A stretch of DNA of 64,000 nt from Aquitalea sp. LB_tupeE (GCF_013391415.1 NZ_JACAXB010000034.1:226512-290511), one strand, 5' to 3'. Positions 44,009-53,554 are shown, numbered from the stretch's first letter. Program-made: numbers and translations. Notes: generated by a model not told the origin, from the sequence alone.

Positions 44009-46447
44009 ATGGCTTACCGCATCCAGATTGTCGAAGACGAACGCATTGTCGCGCTGGATCTGAAAATGGCGCTGCAAAGCCTGGGTTTTGATGTGGTTGC
44101 CAGTTGCGCATCCGGCGAAGAGGCCATCGCGCGTGCCGGCGAACTCAAGCCCGATATCATCCTGATGGACATCCACCTGGAAGGAAGCATGCCGGGCACC
44201 GAAGCTGCCCTCATCATCCGCCAGACCCTGGACGTCCCGGTGATCTACCTGACTGCCTTTGCCGAAGAAAACATCTTGCAGCAGGCAGAAAAAAGTGCGC
44301 CCTATGGCTATCTGCTCAAGCCTTTCGAGCTGCGCGAGCTGAACGCCACCATCCGCATGGCGCTGGCCTGCCGCATGGCCGAAATGGAAGTCCACAAACA
44401 GCAAAGACTGCTGATGCTGGCGGTGGAAACCGCCCAGCTGGGCATATGGGAGTGGGACCCGCAGCAATCGCTGTTCACCGGTCAGGGCTATTTCGGCAAG
44501 ATCACCGGCCTTGACATGACAGCGCGCCAGGAAAAAGTGCCGCCCTTCCTGCGCCTGCTGGAACATGCCGACCAAAGCCGGCTGAACCAGTTGCTGAAAG
44601 ACCGGGGCCGGGTGGACATGATTACCACCATCACCCCGGATGATGGCGATGCGGTATGGGTGGAAATGTCGGTACAGGAGTACGAGCCGCAATGGCAGGA
44701 AAGCGCCAAGCAGATTGGCGTGCTGCGTGACATTACCGAGCGCATCAAGTCCGAACAGCTGTTACAACAGGCCGGTGCGGTATTCCAGTCCACCGCTGAA
44801 GGCATAGTAGTGGTGGATACCGACCGGCAGGTGAAGTCGGCCAACCCGGCTTTTTTGCGCCTGACCGGTTTTAGCCTGATGGAAATACTGGGGCAGGACA
44901 TCGACGAGCTGCTGCATGTCAAAAAGCACACACCGGACTTTTACCTGGGCCTGGGCCAGTTGGGCGAAGCTGGCTGGCATGGCGAGGTGATGTGCCGCCG
45001 CAAGAATGGCGAAACCTTCCCTGCCTGGGAGCATATCTGCCTGGTGTCCTACGATCTGGAGCTACCCGCCCATTACATCATCGGCTGTACCGATGTCAGC
45101 TCAATCAAGAAAGCTGAAATCGAACTGAACCGCATGGCGTTTCATGATGCGCTCACCGACCTGGGCAATCGCCATCTGCTGAACGAACAACTGGCGATCG
45201 AACTGAACCGGGCCGCGGGCGACGGCAACCAGATGGGCCTGGTGTTCATCGACCTGGATGGCTTCAAGCTGATCAACGACGGCCTGGGCCATGCCACTGG
45301 CGACCAATTACTGAAAGTGGTGGCACAGCGTATCCGCGACACCATCCGCCGTGCGGACATTCCGGTGCGTTTTGGCGGCGATGAATTCTTCATTATCTGC
45401 CCGCACAGCAGCGAGCAGGACTGCACCACCATGGCCAGCCGCCTGCTGGAAAGGCTGGAACAACCCATGCCGGCGGGCAAGGACAATATCGTCGTCACCG
45501 CCAGCATCGGCATTGCCCTGTATCCGCAGCACGGCACCTCCGCCGAAAAACTGCTCAGCGCCGCCGACAGTGCCATGTATCAGGCCAAGCTGGCCGGCAA
45601 GCGGCGCTACTGCACCTTTAATGAGTCCATGGCAGAAAAAGTGCACGAACGACTGCGGCTGGAACAACGTCTGCGCCAGGCGGTGAAACAGCGCAGCTTC
45701 ACCCTGCACTATCAGCCCTTGATCCGGGTGGAGGATGCCAGCCTGATCGGCTTCGAAGCCCTGTTGCGCTGGCAGGACGAGGGCGTGAACATTCCACCGG
45801 ATTTGTTCATTCCAGTGGCGGAAGAGTGCGGACTGATCCAGGAACTGGGCAGCTGGGTGCTGCAGCAGGCCTGCGTCGAGGCGCAGCGCTGGAATGAACG
45901 CTTTCACTACCCCTTGAAGGTGGCGGTGAATGTGTCGGTCATGCAGTTTGTCGAAACAGATTTTCTTGCAGGCGTGGCCAGAGAGTTACAACACAGCGGC
46001 TTGCAACCGCATTTGCTGGAACTGGAAATTACCGAAAGCGTGTTGCAGTCACTGGAAAACAGCAAGCGCATCCTCAAAGACCTCAAACGCATTGGCGTAT
46101 CGGTGGCGATTGATGATTTTGGCACCGGTTATTCGTCGATGGCGGTGCTGAAAGACCTGGCGGTGGACCGGCTGAAAATCGACCGCTCCTTCATCTGCAA
46201 TACCCCGACACAGACGCAGGATGCCGCCGTATGCAAGGCCATCATCATGCTGGCGCGCAGCCTGATGCTGGGCATCACCGCCGAAGGGGTGGAAGAAGGT
46301 GCGCAGGTGGATTTTCTGCGCGAAAACGGCTGCGACACCATTCAGGGCTATTACTACTCGAAGCCACTGGATGCCGCCGCGCTGGAACGCTACCTGGAAC
46401 AATCCTTCAGCGCGGGGCCCGCCACGGCAGCAGGCCCCGACAGCTGA
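44009..46447 (+). CDS. REC-PAS-PAS-GGDEF-EAL response regulator, dual c-di-GMP enzyme
   Basis: 812 residues. The receiver (about 5-120) has Asp in ILMDIHLEGS and Lys in LLKPFEL. Two PAS domains follow, then GGDEF (RFGGDEFF, with RRAD five residues upstream as an inhibitory I-site) and EAL (FEALLRWQ, LEITESVL, AIDDFGTGYSS and TAEGVEE, all intact). It could both make and degrade c-di-GMP; which activity dominates cannot be told. Preceded by GGGAG and only four bases from the kinase stop, so co-transcribed. Confidence 0.94.
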   Translation: MAYRIQIVEDERIVALDLKMALQSLGFDVVASCASGEEAIARAGELKPDIILMDIHLEGSMPGTEAALIIRQTLDVPVIYLTAFAEENILQQAEKSAPYGYLLKPFELRELNATIRMALACRMAEMEVHKQQRLLMLAVETAQLGIWEWDPQQSLFTGQGYFGKITGLDMTARQEKVPPFLRLLEHADQSRLNQLLKDRGRVDMITTITPDDGDAVWVEMSVQEYEPQWQESAKQIGVLRDITERIKSEQLLQQAGAVFQSTAEGIVVVDTDRQVKSANPAFLRLTGFSLMEILGQDIDELLHVKKHTPDFYLGLGQLGEAGWHGEVMCRRKNGETFPAWEHICLVSYDLELPAHYIIGCTDVSSIKKAEIELNRMAFHDALTDLGNRHLLNEQLAIELNRAAGDGNQMGLVFIDLDGFKLINDGLGHATGDQLLKVVAQRIRDTIRRADIPVRFGGDEFFIICPHSSEQDCTTMASRLLERLEQPMPAGKDNIVVTASIGIALYPQHGTSAEKLLSAADSAMYQAKLAGKRRYCTFNESMAEKVHERLRLEQRLRQAVKQRSFTLHYQPLIRVEDASLIGFEALLRWQDEGVNIPPDLFIPVAEECGLIQELGSWVLQQACVEAQRWNERFHYPLKVAVNVSVMQFVETDFLAGVARELQHSGLQPHLLELEITESVLQSLENSKRILKDLKRIGVSVAIDDFGTGYSSMAVLKDLAVDRLKIDRSFICNTPTQTQDAAVCKAIIMLARSLMLGITAEGVEEGAQVDFLRENGCDTIQGYYYSKPLDAAALERYLEQSFSAGPATAAGPDS

Positions 46448-46451
46448 CAGT

Positions 46452-48281
46452 TCAGGGAAGAACCGTCAGCCTGCCGTTTTCCACCCGGTAGTTACGCTGA
46501 TTGTCCGGCCCGATCAGGCTGCTGGCCAGACTGTTGAACACCAGCGGCAGCGTAAGGGCAGACGGCACCGCCTGGTAACTGGCGGCATCGTTCACATCCC
46601 CTTGCCCGCGATAACGTGCAATCAGCGGCCACGGATACACCGGTCGCGTGGCCTTCACCTCCCCCCATGGCCGGGCAAGCGGGCTGCTGGGCATGGGTGC
46701 TGCATGCAGGGTGGGGGCAGCCTGGGCTGGCTTGCCCTCGGCTGGCAGGCCTGCCGGTGGCGGCCCGGCCATGAAATCCGCTGCAGCATGCGCCAGCTTG
46801 CCGGTCAGCAGCGCGGCCGGGGGCTGTTGCAGCTCGGTCCAGGCCATCAGCGGAGCAAGCACATCCACCTGATCGTATCCATCGCCACCACCGCAATGCC
46901 CGACACCCGGCAGCAGAAACAAGCGCATGAAGCTGTCGGTAGCCGCTGCGCCCAGCTGTTGCTGCACGCCCTGGTAATAAGCCAGCGACACCGCCGGGGT
47001 AACCGAAGTATCCGCCAGGCCATGCCACAAAATCAGTTTGCCGCCATGCTGACGGAAGGGCTGCAAATTGGTATTGGTGGCGTTATACAGCGGAGCCAAT
47101 TGCGCCAGCTGCGCAAAGCTGGCGTCATCAAACCGCAGCTGTTGCAGATTGCCCATGGCCTGGTCCACTTGCGGCAGAATCAAGTAACTGATGGCCAGCG
47201 AGGCAATATCATTGCTCATCGACTTGCCTTGCGCCGTGGCCGGCACCATCCATTGCAGCTCGGAACCGGGCAACACCCCGCCCATGGTCAGCTTGCGACC
47301 GGCGGCATCCAGCGGGCCGTCATACAGCTTGCGCGCCACCGCCACTTCCTCGGCACTCAGGCACTGGCTGCTGTCCGTCGCACCTGCCGGACACTGCGCC
47401 CAGGCCGGGTCCACCTTGCAACTAAGCGGGTCTTGCAGCAGGCCATCTTTTACGCCGGAACCCTCGGCACAATGTTCCAGAACGGCGCGATGCAGAATGC
47501 CCAGCCGCTTTTGCAGCAGGATATTGCTGCCATCGGCCCGCTGGTTAGCCACCACATTCCAGCCGTGGTACAGCGAATTTTGCAGCTGGAACAGCGTAGC
47601 TGGCGCACCGGCAGCCACACCATCAAAGTCATCCGGATAGCGCTGCGTTTCCATCAGTGCTTCGCGACCGCCATCCGAACAACCGATAAAATAAGAGAAG
47701 CGCGCCGGCTGGCCATAAAAGGCCTTGATCAAGGCCTTGGCCACCAGGGCGGTCTGGTGATTGGCACGGTAGGCAAAGTCGATGCGTTTTTGCGGGTCGG
47801 CACCGAAGCTGGCCTGATCCGGCCCCATCATCGGGCCCTTGTGGCCCATGTCGTTGCCTGCCACCACGAATTCGCCATTCAAGGCAGGGCCGCAACGCCC
47901 GGCATTGCTGATCCCCACGCGGGTCATGCCGCACAGCCCGCCGCAACCACCTTGCAAGTAGCGCTGGGTCCAGCCCTTGAGGGGCAGGTCCACCTCGAAA
48001 CCAATGGCCGGGGCGATGTTCCCTTCCACCTTGCAAAAATCACCCTTGGGCGTGCTCACCACACTGGCGGCACGGATGCTGACCGGCGCATCTGCCACAC
48101 CGGTGAGGGCCTGCTGGCCGAGTGCTGCGCAGCTGATCACCGCGGCTTGCGCTGGCAAGGGCTGATAGTCGGCTGCCTGCACTGAACCGGGCAGCCATCC
48201 CATGCACAGCAAGCACACGCATGCCAACAGGGACAGCCAGCCGGCAACCATGCGCTGGCTGCGATAAGCGGTATGGTTCAC
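46452..48281 (-). CDS. Tannase/feruloyl esterase family protein
   Basis: About 609 residues. The family (PF07519) hydrolyses galloyl or feruloyl esters. The catalytic Ser is in GCSDGGREA, the Asp in WHGLADTSVTP and the His in LPGVGHCGGGDG. A signal peptide (…ACVCLLCMGWLPGSVQA) indicates export. I choose the GTG at 48281 because AGGAG stands eight bases upstream; alternatives are GTG 48290 and ATG 48251. Cysteine pairs flank the Ser and His, as in fungal feruloyl esterases. It converges on the c-di-GMP protein with four bases between stops. Confidence 0.87.
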   Translation of the reverse strand: MNHTAYRSQRMVAGWLSLLACVCLLCMGWLPGSVQAADYQPLPAQAAVISCAALGQQALTGVADAPVSIRAASVVSTPKGDFCKVEGNIAPAIGFEVDLPLKGWTQRYLQGGCGGLCGMTRVGISNAGRCGPALNGEFVVAGNDMGHKGPMMGPDQASFGADPQKRIDFAYRANHQTALVAKALIKAFYGQPARFSYFIGCSDGGREALMETQRYPDDFDGVAAGAPATLFQLQNSLYHGWNVVANQRADGSNILLQKRLGILHRAVLEHCAEGSGVKDGLLQDPLSCKVDPAWAQCPAGATDSSQCLSAEEVAVARKLYDGPLDAAGRKLTMGGVLPGSELQWMVPATAQGKSMSNDIASLAISYLILPQVDQAMGNLQQLRFDDASFAQLAQLAPLYNATNTNLQPFRQHGGKLILWHGLADTSVTPAVSLAYYQGVQQQLGAAATDSFMRLFLLPGVGHCGGGDGYDQVDVLAPLMAWTELQQPPAALLTGKLAHAAADFMAGPPPAGLPAEGKPAQAAPTLHAAPMPSSPLARPWGEVKATRPVYPWPLIARYRGQGDVNDAASYQAVPSALTLPLVFNSLASSLIGPDNQRNYRVENGRLTVLP

Positions 48282-48596
48282 TTTATTCACTCCTGATGTT
48301 CACCACAAAACGAGAATTACTATCATCCAGCCACAGCAGCGTCATGTTGCTTTGCTGCAATTTTCTTGTCTTAACAGCACTGCACCAGGCTACGCCGCCT
48401 GGCATGGCATAGTCATGCACTGGCTTGAGCCTAGCCCAGCCAAGACTATCCAGCCAGCCAGCGCGACCCTGGTGGCAGCACATGGCAACGCAGCTTCACT
48501 TTTTGGCAACGCACCCTCCTCCCGGCTGACCTAGATTAGCCAATGCAATCAGAACCATTGCAATAACAACGATCTGAACCAGATGGAGGAGAAACC
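48282..48596. other. Intergenic region between the esterase and porin genes
   Basis: About 310 bases. Apart from the ribosome site GGAGGAG before the porin and CAATGCAATC-N4-CATTGCAATA direct repeats (near 48541-48562), I see no gene or strong element. It must carry the two divergent promoters. Confidence 0.4.
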
Positions 48597-49763
48597 ATGC
48601 AGCAATCCATGTTCAAACTGAGCCTGGCCGCCTGTGCCGCACTCACTGCGCTGACTGCCCATGCCGAAGACAGCACGGTCACCGTGTACGGGGTGATCAG
48701 CGCCTCGCTGGAATCGGTGGGAGCATCCGGCGGTAGCGGTGGCACCAAGTCCACCACCACCCGCGTCACCGACAATAATTCCCGCATCGGCTTTCGTGGC
48801 AACGAAGACCTGGGCAACGGAGTAAAAGCCATCTGGCAGGTGGAATCCAGCTTGCGCAACTTCGAACAGGGCGGTAGCACCGATTGGGGCCAGAGCGCCA
48901 CGCTGGCCACCCGCAACAGCTTTGTCGGCATGAGCAGCGAGCAATATGGCCGCCTGATTGCGGGATATAACGACACGGTTTACAAATCGCTGGTGGGCAG
49001 CACGGCGGACTTTGGCATTGATGTGATGGCCGGCACCATTGCCGACAGCTGGGGAACCGGCCCAGGCTTTTACCAGCTCTTCAGCCGTGGTGAAACCCGC
49101 CTGAAAAACTCCATCCATTATGTGTCGCCCTTGTTGTCCGGCTGGCAGGCTGGCGCGTCCTATGGCGTGGATGAAAGCAAAACCAATAACACCAACCGCA
49201 GCCGCCTGAGCCTGGCAGTCAAATATGGCGACGGCCCGTTCAAGGCCGGTTTTGGCTGGGACCGCCAGTTTGATACCGCGGGTTACGAGCAGACCAACTC
49301 CGGCACCGCTGCCGCTGGCAAGCATGTGGATTTTGCCAAGCTGCTGGCGCAGTGGACTTTCAGCAGCACCGGGACGCTGCTTGGTGCCGGGGTGGAACGC
49401 GGGACTTATGAATCGGCCAGTGGCGGCCAGACGCTGAACCAGACCGGCTGGACGGTGGGTGTCAGCCAGCCGGTAAGCGAGCGGCTGGCCCTCAAGGCGT
49501 CATACAGCAAGCTGGGCAGCCTGAACAATGCCAGCCATGCCGATGACTACAAGGCCACGCAGTGGGTGTTGGGTGCCACCTATGCCGTCACCAAACGCAC
49601 CAGCTTCTACACCTATGCCACCCGTCTGAGCAACGGCGCACTGCAGAATGCCAACTTCGGCTTCAGCCCGCTGACCACCGGCACCAATGCCAGCAGTACC
49701 GTTGTGCTGGCCAACGGCAACACCCTGCACAGCGTAGGCGTGGGCATGTCCACTGCTTTCTGA
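48597..49763 (+). CDS. General porin (Gram-negative PorB/OmpC-like)
   Basis: 388 residues beginning with a signal peptide (MQQSMFKLSLAACAALTALTAHA) cleaved before EDSTVTVYGVIS. The first strand YGVISASLESVG, the RIGFRGNEDLGNGVKAIWQVES motif and the final phenylalanine (STAF) are hallmarks of neisserial and burkholderial trimeric porins with 16 strands. It forms a diffusion channel for small anions or nutrients. Excellent ribosome site (GGAGGAG). Own terminator follows. Confidence 0.94.
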   Translation: MQQSMFKLSLAACAALTALTAHAEDSTVTVYGVISASLESVGASGGSGGTKSTTTRVTDNNSRIGFRGNEDLGNGVKAIWQVESSLRNFEQGGSTDWGQSATLATRNSFVGMSSEQYGRLIAGYNDTVYKSLVGSTADFGIDVMAGTIADSWGTGPGFYQLFSRGETRLKNSIHYVSPLLSGWQAGASYGVDESKTNNTNRSRLSLAVKYGDGPFKAGFGWDRQFDTAGYEQTNSGTAAAGKHVDFAKLLAQWTFSSTGTLLGAGVERGTYESASGGQTLNQTGWTVGVSQPVSERLALKASYSKLGSLNNASHADDYKATQWVLGATYAVTKRTSFYTYATRLSNGALQNANFGFSPLTTGTNASSTVVLANGNTLHSVGVGMSTAF

Positions 49764-49796
49764 TTCAGCACGCGGCTGACCACAATCATCACACTG

Positions 49797-49823
49797 AAAA
49801 GGCTGGCGCTTGCCAGCCTTTTT
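49797..49823 (+). terminator. Rho-independent terminator of the porin gene
   Basis: GGCTGGC-GCTT-GCCAGCC preceded by A4 and followed by T5. Confidence 0.92.
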
Positions 49824-49918
49824 CAGGCTGATGTCAAATCGTGTAAATCCAGGTAAATCCCTTCAAGCCAGCCGTAATTTCACCGATAGTTGTTATAAAT
49901 GCAATAAGGAATCCAACC

Positions 49919-50119
49919 ATGTTTCTGGGCGCAGTCGGTTCATTCATCAGCACTTCTGGCGGGGCTTTGCTCAAGGCTGGCTCTTCCGTAGTGACCGAAG
50001 CGGCTTCCATTGTCGAAGCGCATCCCCTGCTGGCGGGTGTGGCGTTGGGGGTGGGCATTTACGAATACGCCACCAGCAATCCCAGTCATCTGGGTAATAC
50101 GGTGGATACCAAGGCCTGA
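49919..50119 (+). CDS. 66-residue small protein of unknown function
   Basis: MFLGAVGSFISTSGGALLKAGSSVVTEAASIVEAHPLLAGVALGVGIYEYATSNPS-like sequence, rich in Gly, Ala and Ser, with one hydrophobic stretch near residues 37-49. AAGGA lies seven bases upstream and TATAAA a little further up. Similar in size, GA-richness and lack of known motif to the 68-residue protein at 38979, though not clearly homologous. It may be membrane-associated. I do not recognise a family. Confidence 0.6.
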   Translation: MFLGAVGSFISTSGGALLKAGSSVVTEAASIVEAHPLLAGVALGVGIYEYATSNPSHLGNTVDTKA

Positions 50120-50130
50120 GCGCGTCGCGC

Positions 50131-50157
50131 AAAAAAAAGGAGGAGCCAGGCTCCTCC
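50131..50157 (-). terminator. Rho-independent terminator of the aroQ unit
   Basis: GGAGGAG-CCAGG-CTCCTCC (50139-50157) followed on the minus strand by eight T. Confidence 0.9.
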
Positions 50158-50202
50158 GTCAAACACTGACTGAGTCAGTTTCGGATTGCTACAGAGAAAA
50201 AC

Positions 50203-50646
50203 TTACTGCGCCGCTGTGGCCGCAATGGCTGCGCGCAGGCCTAACAGATAACTCTCGGTGCCAAAGCCGCAGATCTGCCCCTTGGCGATCTCGGCAAATA
50301 CCGACTGGTGGCGGAACGCTTCGCGCGCATGGATGTTGGACATGTGGATTTCCACGATGGGCACGGTGAGGATGGCCAGTGCGTCGCGAATGCCGTAGCT
50401 GTAATGGGTCCAGGCCCCGGCGTTGATCAGCACGGCATCCACCCCGTCGGCATACGCCTGATGAATGCGCTCGCACATTTCCCCTTCGTGATTGGTCTGG
50501 AAGCTTTCCACTTCCACGCCCAGTTCACGGCCCAGCGCTTGCAGACGCGCGTCGATCTCGGCCAGGGTGACTGTGCCGTACTGCTTCGGGTCGCGCTTGC
50601 CAAACATATTGTGGTTGATGCCGTGCAGCATCAGCATTTTCTTCAT
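50203..50646 (-). CDS. aroQ: Type II 3-dehydroquinate dehydratase
   Basis: 147 residues. It interconverts 3-dehydroquinate and 3-dehydroshikimate. Catalytic Tyr in DPKQYGTVTL, FQTNHEGEMCERI, NAGAWTHYSYGIRDAL (Asn and His) and EIHMSNIHAREAFRHQS (His and Arg) are present. The first strand reads MLMLHGINHNMFGKR rather than the usual NGPNLNLLGxR, so this is a divergent subgroup, probably a catabolic or accessory copy. It lies ten bases after an AroE-like gene, a pairing seen in quinate/shikimate degradation. Confidence 0.92.
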   Translation of the reverse strand: MKKMLMLHGINHNMFGKRDPKQYGTVTLAEIDARLQALGRELGVEVESFQTNHEGEMCERIHQAYADGVDAVLINAGAWTHYSYGIRDALAILTVPIVEIHMSNIHAREAFRHQSVFAEIAKGQICGFGTESYLLGLRAAIAATAAQ

Positions 50647-50656
50647 GGCCAGCCCC

Positions 50657-51490
50657 TTAATAATTCAGTTTGGCCACGGCACGCAGCTCTTCCGGCGTAG
50701 TGCTGCCAAAACCGAAGAATTCCAGATAGGCCGGGATCATTTCAAACAGCATGTCGGTGCCCAACTGGATCTGGCAGCCTTTGGCCTGTGCCGCAGCCAG
50801 CAAGGGGGTGATTTCCTTCTTCATCACCACTTCGCCAACAAAGGTGTCGGGGCTGACGCGGTCCATGTCAAACGGCAGCGGGTCGTCCTCTTTCATGCCC
50901 AGCGGGGTGGCGTTGACGATCAGCTCGAATCCGGCCGGGTCGTTGCTGCCCACGGTGACGATCAGCTGTGGATAGTGCTGACGCAAACGGCCTGCCAGCG
51001 CTTCGGACGAGGCGGTATTACTGTCGAACAAGGCCATTTCAGCCACGCCTGCACCTGCCAGCGAGGCGGCGATGGCACAACCAACCCCGCCGTTGCCCGA
51101 CACCAGCACCTTGCGTCCCTTGAGGGAAAAGCCCTTGCGCTCCACGCCACGCACAAAACCGGCCCCGTCAAACTGGTCGCCCAGCAGCGTGCCGTCCGGC
51201 CGCACCAGAATGGCATTGCAGGCACCGGCAATGGCGGCGGTGGGGGTGATTTCGTCCATCAGGCCCAGGGTCGTGACTTTGTGCGGCATGGTGACCAGTG
51301 CACCACGCAGATTGGTGAACTTGCGGATGCTGGCGATCGCCGCCACATAGTCCTCCGGCTTGACGCCGATGGGCATCACCACGGCATCAATGCCCTTGCT
51401 GTCAAACCAGGGGTTGTAAATCATCGGAGCCTTGAAGCTCTCGGTGGGATAACCCAGATGGGCAATCAGCGTTGTCTTGCCACTAATCAC
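50657..51490 (-). CDS. Shikimate/quinate dehydrogenase (AroE family)
   Basis: 277 residues from the GTG at 51490, which has GGAG six bases upstream; a TTG at 51502 is less likely. ALVTMPHKVT carries the catalytic Lys, SGNGGVGCAIAASLAGAG is the NAD(P) loop and VNATPLGM the substrate-binding stretch. With aroQ downstream, the pair would oxidise quinate or shikimate and dehydrate dehydroquinate, or run the biosynthetic direction. The last catabolic enzyme, dehydroshikimate dehydratase, is not in the window. Coenzyme preference is not readable. Confidence 0.87.
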   Translation of the reverse strand: MISGKTTLIAHLGYPTESFKAPMIYNPWFDSKGIDAVVMPIGVKPEDYVAAIASIRKFTNLRGALVTMPHKVTTLGLMDEITPTAAIAGACNAILVRPDGTLLGDQFDGAGFVRGVERKGFSLKGRKVLVSGNGGVGCAIAASLAGAGVAEMALFDSNTASSEALAGRLRQHYPQLIVTVGSNDPAGFELIVNATPLGMKEDDPLPFDMDRVSPDTFVGEVVMKKEITPLLAAAQAKGCQIQLGTDMLFEMIPAYLEFFGFGSTTPEELRAVAKLNY

Positions 51491-51694
51491 GCATGTCTCC
51501 AATCGTTTTGCTATCGCGATGCGCTTGCATCCGGCGGGATCAAACCGTCCCGTGACATAGCTGCATCATGGGCCGTTTGGCGGCGGCATCCAACAGCAAA
51601 ATCGCTCTAACTGATATAGCAAAATCAGTTGTTCGACCTGGGAAAATGTCATCGCGGGCATAGCAGACCGGCACCGCAGCGTGGCGACAAGGCG

Positions 51695-51724
51695 CAAAAA
51701 AGCCGGTACAAGCACCGGCTTTTA
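51695..51724 (-). terminator. Rho-independent terminator of efeB
   Basis: AGCCGGT-ACAAGC-ACCGGCT flanked by six A on one side and TTTT on the other, 20 bases past the efeB stop; bidirectional in form. Confidence 0.87.
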
Positions 51725-51743
51725 GCTTGGCAGGCCACGCGTA

Positions 51744-53027
51744 CTAGCCCGCAGCGGCCAGCAGGGACTGGCCCAGATAGCCACCCGCCTCCACGCCCGG
51801 CAAGGCAAAGAAGTAGCCGCCGCCAAACGGCTTGATGTACTCCTCCAGCGGTTCGCCATTCAGGCGCTGCTGAGTGGCAACAAAGCCGGTTTGCAAATTG
51901 GCCTGGAAGGCAACAAACACCAGCCCCATGTCCAGCTGGCCGGACTTGGTCAGCCCCAGCGAATAGCTGTAGCTGCGGCGCAGCAGTTTGGCATCGTGAC
52001 GGCCATGCAGGCGTGGTTCGGCGCGGCGCATGTGGGAATCCAGTGGCACCTGCTGGCCATGCGGGTCGGCGGCAAACTGCGGGTCGTCAAACTCCTGTTT
52101 TTTGCCCAGCGGCGCACCGCTGTGTTTGTCGCGGCCGAAAATGCCTTGCTGTTCGCCCAGTGGCGTGCGGTCCCACTGCTCCATGGTGAAGCGGATCAGC
52201 CTTACCACGGCATATGTCCCGCCACGGGCCCAGGCGGGCTCTCCATCCTTGTCACCCACCCACACCAGCGCATCCATCTGTTGCTTGTCCGACGTCTCGG
52301 GATTCCCTGTTCCGTCCTTGAAGCCGAACAGATTGATGGGCGTGCTGGCATGCCGTACCGCTGCGGCAGGCTGGAAGCCATCCATTTTCCACCGCGCGGC
52401 CAGTTTGTCCGGGCAATGCTTGATGATGTCACGCACCGCGTGAATCACTGTTTCACGGGAATTGGCACAGCATTGCAACAGCAGGTCGCCGTCGCACCAG
52501 GCGGCATCCAGTGCGTCGTTGGGAAAGGCAGGCATGGCCGTCAGGTGTTTGGGCCGCAATGCTTGCAGGCCAAAGCGCCCGTCAAACAATGACGCGCCCA
52601 GCGCCACGGTGATGGTGAGCCCGTCCGGTGCCACGCTATCGCCCAGCAGGCCGGAATCCGGCGGTGGCAGCTTGGGCGCGTCCACCGGTGCCGGGCCGCC
52701 TTCGGTGAGAAAGGCAATGCGCCGGGTCAGCAGTTGCAGGGTTTCCTGCAGACCCTTGCGGTCGCGAGCGAGAACATCGAAAGCAATGAAAACGGCTTCC
52801 TGCGGCGTCGGGGTGCTTACCCCCGCCTGATGCACACCGGCAAACGGCACCCGTTGCATGGCCGGGTCATGCGATAGCGCCTGCTGCTTTATCCAGCCCG
52901 CGGCGCCCAGTGCCCCTGCCAGCACGCCGCCGCCAAACAGGCCAGCACCACGCAGCAGCTTACGGCGCTGCCGGTCGGGCTGGCTGCCGGATGCAGGCAG
53001 GGCCTGGTTATTGTCTTGTTCAGTCAT
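51744..53027 (-). CDS. efeB: Dye-decolorising haem peroxidase EfeB, Tat-exported
   Basis: 427 residues from the ATG at 53027. A twin-arginine leader (RQRRKLLRGAGLFGGGVLAGALGAAG) leads it to the periplasm. The DyP signature FGFKDGTGNPE carries the distal catalytic Asp. The proximal haem His is likely in the PRLHGRHDAKLLRRSYSYS segment. It supports iron uptake by EfeUO, by oxidising ferrous iron or by a disputed haem-deferrochelation. Last gene of the efe unit; a 101-base gap from the cupredoxin gene. Confidence 0.93.
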   Translation of the reverse strand: MTEQDNNQALPASGSQPDRQRRKLLRGAGLFGGGVLAGALGAAGWIKQQALSHDPAMQRVPFAGVHQAGVSTPTPQEAVFIAFDVLARDRKGLQETLQLLTRRIAFLTEGGPAPVDAPKLPPPDSGLLGDSVAPDGLTITVALGASLFDGRFGLQALRPKHLTAMPAFPNDALDAAWCDGDLLLQCCANSRETVIHAVRDIIKHCPDKLAARWKMDGFQPAAAVRHASTPINLFGFKDGTGNPETSDKQQMDALVWVGDKDGEPAWARGGTYAVVRLIRFTMEQWDRTPLGEQQGIFGRDKHSGAPLGKKQEFDDPQFAADPHGQQVPLDSHMRRAEPRLHGRHDAKLLRRSYSYSLGLTKSGQLDMGLVFVAFQANLQTGFVATQQRLNGEPLEEYIKPFGGGYFFALPGVEAGGYLGQSLLAAAG

Positions 53028-53128
53028 GAATGAAAATCTGCCCTGATAATGTTTGGCACGGCTGAGACATTCGCGTCCTGCCCTTGAAGCAAGGCGTGCC
53101 GACACAGCCGGATGTTGCCTGACCGCGC

Positions 53129-53500
53129 TTATTCGACGATCAACACGCCATGCGGATTGCTCAACAGGCCGCAGGTCATTTCGTATTTGCCGGGTTCCAG
53201 TTTTGCGGTCAGCTTCTGGCTGAAACCGGGAGCAATGTTTTCCCGCTCTTCCACCACATACACGCCCTTGAGGATTTCCCACTCTACCGACCGCGCACTG
53301 TTGTTCTTGATCAGAAACTGGGTTTTGCCGCGTTTGACAGTCAGCTGCATGGGTTCGCAGGCTTCATCGTTGACGCCGACATTCACCACCGGGATGGCAG
53401 AAGCCGGTGCTGCAGGAGTGGCGGCGGCCGGGGCTGTATTTTGCTTGCCGCAGGCCGCCAGCAGTACCAGCAGCACACACGGTGCCAGGGTTTTGAACAT
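53129..53500 (-). CDS. efeO: EfeO cupredoxin domain as a separate lipoprotein
   Basis: 123 residues with a lipobox ([10 protein letters not shown]) and a single cupredoxin-like domain: [27 protein letters not shown], then [17 protein letters not shown] and [18 protein letters not shown]. This matches the N-terminal domain of E. coli EfeO, where an EMTCGLL-type motif binds metal. Here it is encoded apart from the M75 domain. As a lipoprotein it would be tethered in the periplasm. It has GGAAA before the ATG. Confidence 0.87.
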   Translation of the reverse strand: MFKTLAPCVLLVLLAACGKQNTAPAAATPAAPASAIPVVNVGVNDEACEPMQLTVKRGKTQFLIKNNSARSVEWEILKGVYVVEERENIAPGFSQKLTAKLEPGKYEMTCGLLSNPHGVLIVE

Positions 53501-53527
53501 GAGTATTTCCTGAATGCTTGCTTAGGC

Positions 53528-53554
53528 TGCCGGGCAAGCAGTACTTGCCCGGCA
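53528..53554. other. Intra-operon hairpin between the two efeO halves
   Basis: TGCCGGGCAAG and CTTGCCCGGCA form a perfect 11-bp stem with a CAGTA loop. No uridine run follows. It may tune or protect the segmental mRNA between the two genes. Confidence 0.65.
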
